Shown here: positions 8,954-16,311 of the stretch, in pieces | Layout of the letters: the number at the start of each line of letters is the position of its first letter | How positions within the stretch are numbered: the stretch's first letter is position 1 | DNA from: Nocardioides silvaticus | GTDB taxonomy: Bacteria > Actinomycetota > Actinomycetes > Propionibacteriales > Nocardioidaceae | Reading direction: 5' to 3' | Assembly: GCF_003160695.1 (NCBI RefSeq) | Contig: NZ_QGDD01000013.1 | Location: 17,103-81,102, forward strand | DNA length: 64,000 nucleotides | Position numbers and translations under genes: made by a program | Notes under the pieces: model-generated | What the model saw: only the letters and a program-made list of their open reading frames with translations | Told to the model about the DNA's origin: nothing | Database searches by the model: none

Positions 8954-10290
8954 GCGTACTCCTTCCGCCGGGCGCCGATTCCTCGCGCCACCGCGATCGC
9001 CGACGCGCATCCGAGCAGCACCGTCAGGAGGCTGCCTACGAGCGCGAGCGACCGTCCCGCTCGGAGCTCCTCGCTGACCGTTGCTCCGTTCTCCTGCACC
9101 AAGCCCTTCACGACGCCGTCGAACGCGTCGAAGGCGGCAGTGGAGTTCTGCCCGCCGGGCGCGTTCTCGGCGCCGGTCGCGATCTGGATAGCGGGGCCGC
9201 GGCGGTCCTCGTCGTCGTACTTGACGATGCTCGCGTGCGCGTTGGCGTAGCTCCGCCACTCGTCGAGCACGATCCGGTCGCCCTTCTCCTCGACGATCTC
9301 GGCCGCGGCGATCCACGGGTCCTCGTAGCGCGGTCCGGAGCCCCGGTTGACGAGTCGCAGGCTCTCGTTGGCCTTGGCGTCGTTGCCGGCCGTCCGCACG
9401 GCTGCCTGATCGACCGCCATCCGCAGCTCACCGGCGAGCAGGTCGTCGTTCTGGCTGTCGGCACGCCAGGCAGCGATCGCGGCAACGATTGTCGTCACGA
9501 CGACCACGATCATCGCGACAGCGATACCGACGTTCACGTAGCGGCGGAACCGTCCGGCGAGCAGGATGCTGATCCACACCAGCACGGCGACGCTCGCCAG
9601 CCCGATGAGGAGCAGCCAGATCGGGTGCTGCCCGCCCATCGAGTCCTCGGCCCGCTCGGTGTTCGCGTCGACGAGGTTCGTCAGGATCGGCAGGGCGTCG
9701 GCGCGGAGGTTCGCGCTGGCCCCGCTCAGGTACTCCTTGCCCACCGGGTAGCCCTGTCTGAGGTTGGCGCGAGCCTCGGCGATCGCCGTCGCGTAGTCGT
9801 TGACCGCGACGTTGAGGGCGGCGAGCGCCTTCTCGTCCGCCGGCTGCGCCTCGGCCGCCGACGCGATCTCACCGAGGACGTCATCCAGCGCTTGGTCGTA
9901 CTCCTCGTCGCGCGACGCGATCTCCGCCGGATCGAGGTTGCCACCGCTGACGGCGAGGTTGGTCGCGATCGCATCCACCCTCAGGAGGTTGGACTGGATC
10001 TCCTGCACCCTGACCAGCTGCTCGGTGTCGTCGGCCGCACGGCCGTCGGACTGGTAGGACAGGAACTGGACGAGCCCGCTGGCGAGGCCGAACAGGAGGA
10101 CGGCCGCCATGCCGATGACCTGCAGGCGGTTGAGGAGCGTGGGGGTGTTCTCCACACCGACGCCCACCGGCTTGCCGGTGGGCGCGGCCCAGGAGCGCTT
10201 GGGTTTGGCGTTCGGTGGCGCTTGTGGGGCCGGCGCCGGCTGAGCCGCCGGGGTCGCCGGGGGCGGCGGCGCGGCAGCGGACTGGCTCAT
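8950..10290 (-). CDS. glnX: GlnX-like four-helix membrane sensor protein
   Basis: The 446-residue protein begins with a Pro/Ala-rich cytoplasmic segment, followed by a membrane helix near residues 55-80 and a helical extracellular region of about 150 residues. Then come two adjacent helices (IWLLLIGLASVAVLVW and VGIAVAMIVVVVTTIVAA), a second helical extracellular region and a last helix close to the C-terminus. This arrangement resembles GlnX, the membrane link between GlnH and PknG, and broadly resembles four-helix-bundle chemoreceptor-type sensors. There is no kinase or HAMP-type output domain. It overlaps both neighbours by 4 bases. The identification rests on topology plus position next to GlnH and PknG. 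Confidence 0.83.
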   Translation of the reverse strand: MSQSAAAPPPPATPAAQPAPAPQAPPNAKPKRSWAAPTGKPVGVGVENTPTLLNRLQVIGMAAVLLFGLASGLVQFLSYQSDGRAADDTEQLVRVQEIQSNLLRVDAIATNLAVSGGNLDPAEIASRDEEYDQALDDVLGEIASAAEAQPADEKALAALNVAVNDYATAIAEARANLRQGYPVGKEYLSGASANLRADALPILTNLVDANTERAEDSMGGQHPIWLLLIGLASVAVLVWISILLAGRFRRYVNVGIAVAMIVVVVTTIVAAIAAWRADSQNDDLLAGELRMAVDQAAVRTAGNDAKANESLRLVNRGSGPRYEDPWIAAAEIVEEKGDRIVLDEWRSYANAHASIVKYDDEDRRGPAIQIATGAENAPGGQNSTAAFDAFDGVVKGLVQENGATVSEELRAGRSLALVGSLLTVLLGCASAIAVARGIGARRKEYA

Positions 10291-11900
10291 GAGGGCTCCT
10301 CTTCGGGCTCGGCAGGAGAGAGTACGTCGACCGGCTCGGCCGGGGGCGCGTCGGCCGGGGGCAGCAGGGTGCCGTCCTCGGCGACGACCGGCTCCTCCTC
10401 GTCGGCGCTGGGCGGCACCAGGTCGTCGGCCTCGAGCGAGCGCAGCTGCTCCACCGTCGGCTCCTCGATGTCGCGCAGCCGCCATGCGTGGTGACCGATC
10501 GCGGCCTCGAGCATGTTGCGCACGTAGCGCGCGTTGCCGAACGACGGCCCGCGCGGGACGTCGGCGAGGATCTCGCGGAGACGTTGGACCACCGGCTCCC
10601 CCGCGTCGTAGTCGGCGCCCTTCGCCATCTGCTCGAAGATCGCCACCAGCTCGTCGTCGCTGTAGTTCGCGAACTCGATGTGCGTGCGGAACCGGCTCTC
10701 GAGGCCGGGGTTCTCGGCGATGAAGACCGCCATCGGCAGCGGGTAGCCGGCGACGATGACCACCAGGTCGTCGCGCTTGTCCTCCATCTCCTTGACCAGC
10801 GTGTCGATGGCTTCCTTGCCGTACTGGTCGCCGGAGAGCGCGTACGCCTCGTCGATGAACAGCACCCCGCCCTCGGCGGACTTCACGACGTCGGCGGTCT
10901 TCTGCGCGGTCTGACCGAGGTAGCCCGCCACCAGCTCCGACCGGTCGCACTCGACCAGCTGCCCCTTCGAGAGCAGCCCGAGCGCACGGTAGATGCCGGC
11001 GACCAGCCGCGCGACCGTCGTCTTGCCGGTGCCGGGGTTGCCGTTGAAGACCAGGTGCCGGGTGATCGTCGGGCTCTCCAGCCCGGCCTTCTTCCGCAGC
11101 CCCTCCACCCGCAGCACGGCGGCCTGCCGGTGGATCTCGTCCTTGACGTTCTTCAGCCCGATCAGCGCGTCCAGCTCCGCCAGCAGCTCCTCAACCGTTT
11201 TCGTCGGTTCTGGATCAGCCTGAGCTTGAGCCGACCCGTCGGAAACCTCTGGCGCCGTCGCGGCTTCGTCGCGCTTCTCTACGGTCTGTGCGCCGGAGGT
11301 TTGCGACGTGTCGGCGTCGTCGGGCGCGTCCGGCGTGGACGGTGTGTGCGACGGCGGCGTGAGGCCCAGGCCAGCTCCGCGATTCATCGCCTCCAGCTGC
11401 TTCTGCACCTGGTCACCCATCCGTCGCACCTGGTCGAGCAGCTCGTCGCCGACGCCGGGGACGGGCTCGCGGGTGGGGAGGTCGAAGGCACCGGGTGCGC
11501 CGGCTGCCGGCCGGGTCGGCGCGCCGGACTGGGCGGCGAGGATCGTGGCGGCGGCGCCGCGGGCGTCGGGGCCCGGCTGGCCGAGCGTCTGCGCCGCCAC
11601 CGCGACGTCGGAGAGGGCGGCGGCGTAGTCGGCGGCGTGCGCCGACTTCTCCAGCAGCAGCTGGTTCATCAGCGGCGTCGGGCCGCCGCGGAACCGGTTG
11701 CCCTGCTTGGCGGCGAGGAAGAAGTCCTCGGTCGCGCCGGGCTTCCCGACCTGTTCGCACCAGTCGACGAAGGCGCCCTTGGAGCGCTCGGAGACCGTGG
11801 CGGCCAGCGCTTCGCCCTCCGCGCGGGCCGCGGTCTCGTCGGCACCCGCGGTGCGGGCGACGCCGGCCAGCGCGTCGAGGGCCTCGGACAGAGTCGTCAT
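10287..11900 (-). CDS. CbxX/CfxQ-type AAA+ ATPase
   Basis: The 537-residue protein has a helical N-terminal half with a disordered Thr/Ser/Ala/Asp-rich linker. A CbxX/CfxQ AAA+ module starts with the signature ELDALIGLKNVKDEI. Motifs present are Walker A NGNPGTGKTT, Walker B VLFIDEAYAL, and the sensor/arginine-finger region NPGLESRFRTHIEF. A Pro/Glu-rich tail follows. Members of this family include rubisco activases and type VII secretion EccA chaperones; here the partners are sensing and kinase proteins, so it probably remodels a complex of this operon (inference). ATGA overlaps join it to the genes on both sides. Confidence 0.9.
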   Translation of the reverse strand: MTTLSEALDALAGVARTAGADETAARAEGEALAATVSERSKGAFVDWCEQVGKPGATEDFFLAAKQGNRFRGGPTPLMNQLLLEKSAHAADYAAALSDVAVAAQTLGQPGPDARGAAATILAAQSGAPTRPAAGAPGAFDLPTREPVPGVGDELLDQVRRMGDQVQKQLEAMNRGAGLGLTPPSHTPSTPDAPDDADTSQTSGAQTVEKRDEAATAPEVSDGSAQAQADPEPTKTVEELLAELDALIGLKNVKDEIHRQAAVLRVEGLRKKAGLESPTITRHLVFNGNPGTGKTTVARLVAGIYRALGLLSKGQLVECDRSELVAGYLGQTAQKTADVVKSAEGGVLFIDEAYALSGDQYGKEAIDTLVKEMEDKRDDLVVIVAGYPLPMAVFIAENPGLESRFRTHIEFANYSDDELVAIFEQMAKGADYDAGEPVVQRLREILADVPRGPSFGNARYVRNMLEAAIGHHAWRLRDIEEPTVEQLRSLEADDLVPPSADEEEPVVAEDGTLLPPADAPPAEPVDVLSPAEPEEEPS

Positions 11901-12418
11901 GGTGTTCCCAGGTTGAGGTCGGGGCCACCGGTCGAGGAGTGGCCGAACTTGGCTTCGAGGAAGCGCCCGTGGGCGATCAGCGCCTGCGCGTCACCCAGGT
12001 TGGCGGCGTCGAAGATCTTGTCCATCGTCACGCCGAGCAGCTCGAGCTGTTCGATGAGCACCATCAGCGAGGTCTTGTTGCCGTCGATGGGCCGGGTGTC
12101 GGCCCATTCCCGCGGGAGTCGCAGGTAGCCGCCGAGCGCCTCGGGCAGGTAGTCGGTCGCGGTCGCCATCAGCGAGTAGCCGTCCTGGCTGCCCAGCCCC
12201 AGGTCGTTGAGCCGCGGGAGCGTCTGGTGGATGGTGCGCGCGATCTTCACCACCCGCGAGGTCACCACCGGCGGTGCGTTGCCCTCACGGCACATCGCGT
12301 TGACGCGGTTGAGCGCCGCCAGGATGTCGTTGTCGGTCGGCGGGGGCGGCGCGACGTACTCGGTCCCGGCGTCGTCGCCCTTGCCGCGGACCTTGCGGAA
12401 CCACGACCCAAGGCCCAC
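11897..12418 (-). CDS. Uncharacterised 173-residue protein paired with TelA
   Basis: The short soluble protein begins MGLGSWFRKVRGKGDD, a basic amphipathic start that could touch the membrane, and continues as an all-helical region (NDILAALNRVNAM, RVVKIARTIHQTLPRL). There is no signal peptide, Cys pair or catalytic motif. I do not recognise the family; the TelA-linked XpaC-type proteins are a possible distant comparison. The GTG start at 12418 is only 3 bases after the TelA stop and its stop overlaps the AAA gene, so it is a firm member of the operon. Confidence 0.8.
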   Translation of the reverse strand: MGLGSWFRKVRGKGDDAGTEYVAPPPPTDNDILAALNRVNAMCREGNAPPVVTSRVVKIARTIHQTLPRLNDLGLGSQDGYSLMATATDYLPEALGGYLRLPREWADTRPIDGNKTSLMVLIEQLELLGVTMDKIFDAANLGDAQALIAHGRFLEAKFGHSSTGGPDLNLGTP

Positions 12419-12421
12419 CCG

Positions 12422-13651
12422 TCAGCCCTGGATGTCGAGGGTGCCGGCGGCGTTCCGCTGGTCGTGCTGCTGGACCCGCTCGAGGTAGGACTTGGACTTC
12501 TCGACCTCGGCCTCGAGCACACCGATGGTCGTCGACATGTTGTCGAGCGCCTTCGACTTGAACTCGTCGATGGAGTCCATGGTCGCGTAGATGTTCGCGA
12601 ACGCGGCCTGCAGCTGCTCGATCCCGATGGTCGACGACGCTGCCTGCTCCTGGATCGCCGCGGAGTTCTCCTTGAGCATCTCCGAGGTCTTCTGGATCAG
12701 GTTCGACGTCGTGGTGTTGAGCGCCGTGATCTGGTCGAGCACCAGCTTCTGGTTGCTCAGGGCCTGCGCCACGATGACGGCCGTGCGTAGCGCGGAGATC
12801 GTCGTGGTGGTGGCGCGGTCGACGCCCTTGATGAGCTCGATGTTGTTCTTGATGATGATGTCGATCGCCAGGTAGGCCTGGATCGACACCGCGAGCTGGG
12901 TCAGCAGGTCCTGGTGCTTCTGCCGCACGTAGAAGAGCACGTCCTGGCTGAGCGTCTTGGCGCCCTCGGGGTCGGACAGCTCCATCTCCGCGATCTTCGC
13001 CGACAGCTTCGCGTCGAGCCGCTCCGCGACGTAGATGTACTGGTTGAGCCGGCCCATCGTCGCCCAGAGGTTCGTCTTCTCCAGGTTGAGCGCGACGTTG
13101 TCGCGGGTGAGCTCGTCCTGGCCGCTGCGCAGGTGGTGCAGGATCCCGTTGAGCTGGCTCTGGGAGGACTGGTACTTGCGGAAGTAGTCCTCGATCTTGT
13201 CGTTGAAGGGCAGCTTGTCCCACCACTTCTTCGCACCGGTCGCCTGGCCCGGGTCGAGGTCCTCGATCGTGCGGCGCAGCTCGAGCAGGGTCTTGCCCAC
13301 GTCGGAGCCCTGCGCGATGCCGCCCTTCTTCAGCGCCTGCACCGGCTTGTCGAGCATCCGGTTGGACGTCTCGGCGGCCTTGCGGATGTCGGCGTCGCCC
13401 ATCGTGCGGACGTTCTCTGCCTGGGCCGCGAAGCCCGGGCTGCCGATCTTCTCGGTGGTGAGTGCGTCGAGGAAGCTGTCGACCTTCGAGTCCAGCTCCG
13501 GCACCATCGCGGCGTCGACCTGGGGCGCCATCTTCGGCGCCGCCGTCGCCGCGACGGGCTGGGGCGGCTCCGGGGCCGTCAGGGTCAGCACGGGCTCGGG
13601 CGGGGCGAGCGGGCTCGGCTCGGGGGCGGTAGCGGAACCATCGGTGGTCAT
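12422..13651 (-). CDS. telA: TelA-family (toxic anion resistance) protein, first gene of the PknG operon
   Basis: This is a 409-residue protein. After a Pro/Ala-rich N-terminus the body matches the TelA/KlaA family in layout: long helices, the QDVLFYVRQKHQDLLTQLAVS region, and a repetitive helical C-terminus (NTTTSNLIQKTSEMLKENS). TelA proteins were named for tellurite resistance, but most are linked to stress or envelope loci and their activity is unknown. No TerB, TerC, TerD or TerZ genes are nearby. It starts at ATG 13651, and the operon promoter should lie in the 13652-13718 gap or further upstream. Confidence 0.9.
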   Translation of the reverse strand: MTTDGSATAPEPSPLAPPEPVLTLTAPEPPQPVAATAAPKMAPQVDAAMVPELDSKVDSFLDALTTEKIGSPGFAAQAENVRTMGDADIRKAAETSNRMLDKPVQALKKGGIAQGSDVGKTLLELRRTIEDLDPGQATGAKKWWDKLPFNDKIEDYFRKYQSSQSQLNGILHHLRSGQDELTRDNVALNLEKTNLWATMGRLNQYIYVAERLDAKLSAKIAEMELSDPEGAKTLSQDVLFYVRQKHQDLLTQLAVSIQAYLAIDIIIKNNIELIKGVDRATTTTISALRTAVIVAQALSNQKLVLDQITALNTTTSNLIQKTSEMLKENSAAIQEQAASSTIGIEQLQAAFANIYATMDSIDEFKSKALDNMSTTIGVLEAEVEKSKSYLERVQQHDQRNAAGTLDIQG

Positions 13652-13718
13652 GCCGCTGAGCCTATCCAGTCATCCCACCTCGCACACCGGGGAAATCCAG
13701 GACCTCACCCCGAGGGTT

Positions 13719-13868
13719 TCAGCGGTCTAGACCACGTGCCCAGTGCCGGGTGTCGAGCCCGCGCCCGCTCGTGGCGGGAGGGCGGAAGTCGTGCGGGGTG
13801 AACCGGGAGCGCGGGACCGAGCGCGGGGCGTCCAGCCAGCTGACGATGCGGTTGAAGCGATTGCTCAT
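13719..13868 (-). CDS. Small basic protein, 49 residues, coupled to the YczE-like gene
   Basis: The short frame begins MSNRFNRIVSWLDAPRSVPR and ends GLDTRHWARGLDR; it is Arg-rich with no membrane segment. Support for translation is good: GGAGG lies about 7 bases before ATG 13868, and the start overlaps the stop of the upstream membrane-protein gene by ATGA. I recognise no family. Whether transcription continues into telA, 67 bp downstream, cannot be told. Confidence 0.6.
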   Translation of the reverse strand: MSNRFNRIVSWLDAPRSVPRSRFTPHDFRPPATSGRGLDTRHWARGLDR

Positions 13869-14578
13869 GACGAGACCTCCGTCTCGGGGGTGGTGGTTGC
13901 GGTGGAGGGAACGGTGACGTCGACGACGCACCAGGGCAGGAAGAGCTGGGTGAGCGGCCCGATGCCGAGCGCGTAGAGCACGGTGCCGGCACCGGCCACG
14001 CCGCCGAGGACGAGGCCGACGAGGACGACCGCCACCTCGAGCAGCGTGCGGACCAGCCGCAGCGAGAGCCCGGTACGACGGTGCAGGCCGGTCATCAGCC
14101 CGTCCCGCGGGCCGCGACCGAGCTGGGCGCCGATGTAGAGGCCCGAGGCGATGCCGCACAGCACGACCCCGCCGACCATCAGCGCGACCCGCGCCGCCAA
14201 CCCGTGCGGCGCCTCGAGCACGGCCAGGGTCGCGTCCGCGGACAGGCCGACGAGCAGCGCGTTGCCCACGGTGCCGATGCCCGGCTTCTCCCGCAGCGGG
14301 ACCCACAGGAGCAGCACCACGAAGCTCATCACGACGACCGCCTGCCCGAACGTCATCGGCAGGTGTTGGATCAGGCCGGTGTGGAGCACGTCCCACGGCG
14401 CCAGGCCGACGTCGCCGCGCACCATGAGGGCCAGGCTGACGCCGTACAGGACCAGCCCGACGAACAGCTGCGGGAGCCGACGGCCCAGCCGGCCGGCCCG
14501 CAGCTGGGCCACCGGGCCGAGGTCGGCCAGGATCGGGGCCGGGCGGCGGTCGGCCGTCGTGGCGGTCAGGGTCGTCAT
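13865..14578 (-). CDS. YczE/YyaS/YitT-like integral membrane protein
   Basis: The 237-residue protein has five or six hydrophobic segments and the family-typical loops VGLAPWDVLHTGL and GAQLGRGPRDGLMTGLH. The function of this family is unknown, though transport is suspected. YczE-type genes are often divergent from a MocR-type regulator, as here: the MocR gene starts only 61 bp away on the other strand. It therefore probably belongs to the regulon of that protein, with the operator in the shared gap. ATG 14578 is the start. The C-terminal tail is Thr-rich. Confidence 0.87.
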   Translation of the reverse strand: MTTLTATTADRRPAPILADLGPVAQLRAGRLGRRLPQLFVGLVLYGVSLALMVRGDVGLAPWDVLHTGLIQHLPMTFGQAVVVMSFVVLLLWVPLREKPGIGTVGNALLVGLSADATLAVLEAPHGLAARVALMVGGVVLCGIASGLYIGAQLGRGPRDGLMTGLHRRTGLSLRLVRTLLEVAVVLVGLVLGGVAGAGTVLYALGIGPLTQLFLPWCVVDVTVPSTATTTPETEVSS

Positions 14579-14595
14579 GCATCAAGGATCCCGAG

Positions 14596-14652
14596 AAGTG
14601 GCCTGTTCACAAATAGCCACTTGTGATCTACTGGACTGCATGTCGCAGTCCA
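14596..14652. promoter_or_regulatory. Divergent promoter/operator with two inverted repeats, one spanning the MocR start codon
   Basis: Two perfect dyads lie in the 61-bp gap between the membrane-protein gene and the MocR gene. The first is AAGTGGC at 14596-14602 with GCCACTT at 14616-14622. The second is TGGACTGC at 14632-14639 with GCAGTCCA at 14645-14652, and its 5-base loop contains the MocR ATG. MocR/PdxR proteins bind repeats near their own promoters, so the first is a good operator candidate. The second could be an operator, or an RNA hairpin that hides the start codon. Confidence 0.6.
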
Positions 14653-16097
14653 TTTCAGCCAGTCGGGTGGCCACCCTCGCCGGCGACTTCCACCGCTCAC
14701 CCGCCTACGTCGGGTTGGCCGACGCCCTCAAGGAGCTGATCGGCGACGGCCGCATCGGCTACGGCACCCGGCTGCCGAGCGAGCGCGAGCTCACCGCGGC
14801 GCTGGGCGTCTCCCGGACGACGGTGACCCGGGCGTACGCCGTGCTGCGCGACACCGGGTACGCCGAGGCCCGCCACGGCTCGGGCACGTTCACCCGACTG
14901 CCGGGCGGGCCGACCCGGGCCCACGACCGGGCGCTCTGGCCCACCCACGTCAGCGGCGGGGTGATCGACCTGGTCTGCGCTGCTGCCACCGCCCCGCCCG
15001 GGATGGCGGCGGCGTACGCCGAGGCGGCGGCCGCCCTCCCGGCGCACCTCGGCAACCACGGCTACTACCCCGCCGGGCTGCCCGACCTGCAGGCCGCCAT
15101 CGCCTCGTCGTACGACGACCGCGGGCTGCCCACCGACCCCGAGCAGATCATCGTCACGACCGGTGCGCTGGCCGCGAGCGCCGTCGTGGGCGCCGCGTTG
15201 GTCGGCCCGCGCGAACGGGTGCTGATGGAGTCACCGACCTATCCCAACGCGGTCCAGGCGCTGAAGACCGGCGGCGGCCGGCTGGTCACGATCCCGCTCG
15301 ACCCGTCCGGGTGGGACCTCGATGCAGTCGGGCAGGTCCTCGCCAAGCACGGGCCGCGACTGGTGCACGTCATGCCCGACCACCACAACCCGACCGGGCT
15401 GGTGATGACCGAGGACGAGCGGGCGGCGTACGCCCGGTTGCTGTCGCGGCACGGGGCGACCGCCCTCGTCGACGAGGCCCACCACACCCTGCGACTCGAC
15501 GACGACCCACCGCTACCGCCGTTCGCGACGTTCTCGCCGGACGCGATCACGGTCGGCAGCGTCAGCAAGAGCATCTGGGGTGGGCTGCGGATGGGGTGGA
15601 TCCGGGCGCCCCACAACCTGGTCGACACGCTCACCCGGGCCCGGGTCGGTCTCGACCTCGGGGCTCCCGTGCTCGAGCAGGTGCTGCTCACCCAGCTCAT
15701 CGGCAGCGGCCTCGAGACGATGCTGGCCGTGCACCGCGAGCGGCTCCGCGAGCAGCGCGACGCGCTCGTCGCCGCGTTGCACGAGGAGCTCCCCGACTGG
15801 ACGTTCCGCGTCCCTGTCGGCGGGATGGCGTTGTGGTGCCACCTCCCCTCCGACCCCCCGGCCGGCGCGACCGCCCTCGTCATCGAGGCGGAGCGCCACG
15901 GCGTGATGCTGGCCCCCGGGCCGTCGTTCGCCCCCGCGGGCGGGCTCGACCGCTACCTGCGCTTCCCCTTCACCGTCCCGGTCCCCCAGCTCCAGGAGGC
16001 CGTCCGACGGGTCGCCGACGCCTGGCGTGCCGTCTACGGCACGGGCCCGGCGTCCTCCGCCGTACCCCGGCGACGCGGGGGCGTGCTGGTCGCCTGA
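14640..16097 (+). CDS. MocR-type transcription regulator (GntR DNA-binding domain fused to an aminotransferase-like domain)
   Basis: This is a 485-residue protein. The winged-helix GntR domain spans roughly residues 15-85 (LPSERELTAALGVSRTTVTRAY, ARHGSGTFT). It is joined to a fold-type I PLP domain with the PLP-binding lysine at about residue 310 in SVSKSIWGGLRMGW. Supporting motifs are DHHNPTGLVM and DEAHH. Such proteins sense PLP or amino compounds and control vitamin B6 or transport genes; pairing with a YczE-like gene points to the YczR branch. The start at 14640 is supported by alignment to the domain edge but has no clear ribosome binding site, so translation may be leaderless. Repeats of the dispersed family follow the stop. 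Confidence 0.92.
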   Translation: MSQSISASRVATLAGDFHRSPAYVGLADALKELIGDGRIGYGTRLPSERELTAALGVSRTTVTRAYAVLRDTGYAEARHGSGTFTRLPGGPTRAHDRALWPTHVSGGVIDLVCAAATAPPGMAAAYAEAAAALPAHLGNHGYYPAGLPDLQAAIASSYDDRGLPTDPEQIIVTTGALAASAVVGAALVGPRERVLMESPTYPNAVQALKTGGGRLVTIPLDPSGWDLDAVGQVLAKHGPRLVHVMPDHHNPTGLVMTEDERAAYARLLSRHGATALVDEAHHTLRLDDDPPLPPFATFSPDAITVGSVSKSIWGGLRMGWIRAPHNLVDTLTRARVGLDLGAPVLEQVLLTQLIGSGLETMLAVHRERLREQRDALVAALHEELPDWTFRVPVGGMALWCHLPSDPPAGATALVIEAERHGVMLAPGPSFAPAGGLDRYLRFPFTVPVPQLQEAVRRVADAWRAVYGTGPASSAVPRRRGGVLVA

Positions 16098-16103
16098 CCC
16101 CTC

Positions 16104-16307
16104 CGGTCGTCGAGGAGTAGAGCGAGCGCAGCGAGCCCCTGGTCGTCGAGGAGTAGAGCGAGCGCAGCGAGCGACGTATCGAGACGCCGCAAGCCGCCCA
16201 TGGCCTCAGGTCGGCGGCCGGGCGCAGGCGTCTCGATACGCCCTCGCGCCAGAGCGCTCGGGCTACTCGACGACCGAGAGCGGCTCGGGCTACTCGACGA
16301 TCGATAG
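16104..16307. repeat. Cluster of dispersed repeats in both orientations, with a 14-bp hairpin
   Basis: The gap between the converging MocR and serA genes holds four repeat units. Two are in plus orientation (16104-16136, partial, and 16140-16188) and two inverted (16228-16277, and a partial one at 16281-16307). CGTATCGAGACGCC at 16175-16188 pairs perfectly with GGCGTCTCGATACG at 16227-16240, so transcripts from either side could fold here and terminate. No ORF or T-run is present. Confidence 0.75.
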
Positions 16308-16311
16308 GGCG

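Noticed and set aside
1038..13651. Tellurite-resistance (ter) operon
   Set aside because: Only TelA and the kinase-phosphatase-VWA set are present; TerB, TerC, TerD and TerZ are absent, and GlnH/GlnX point to amino acid sensing.
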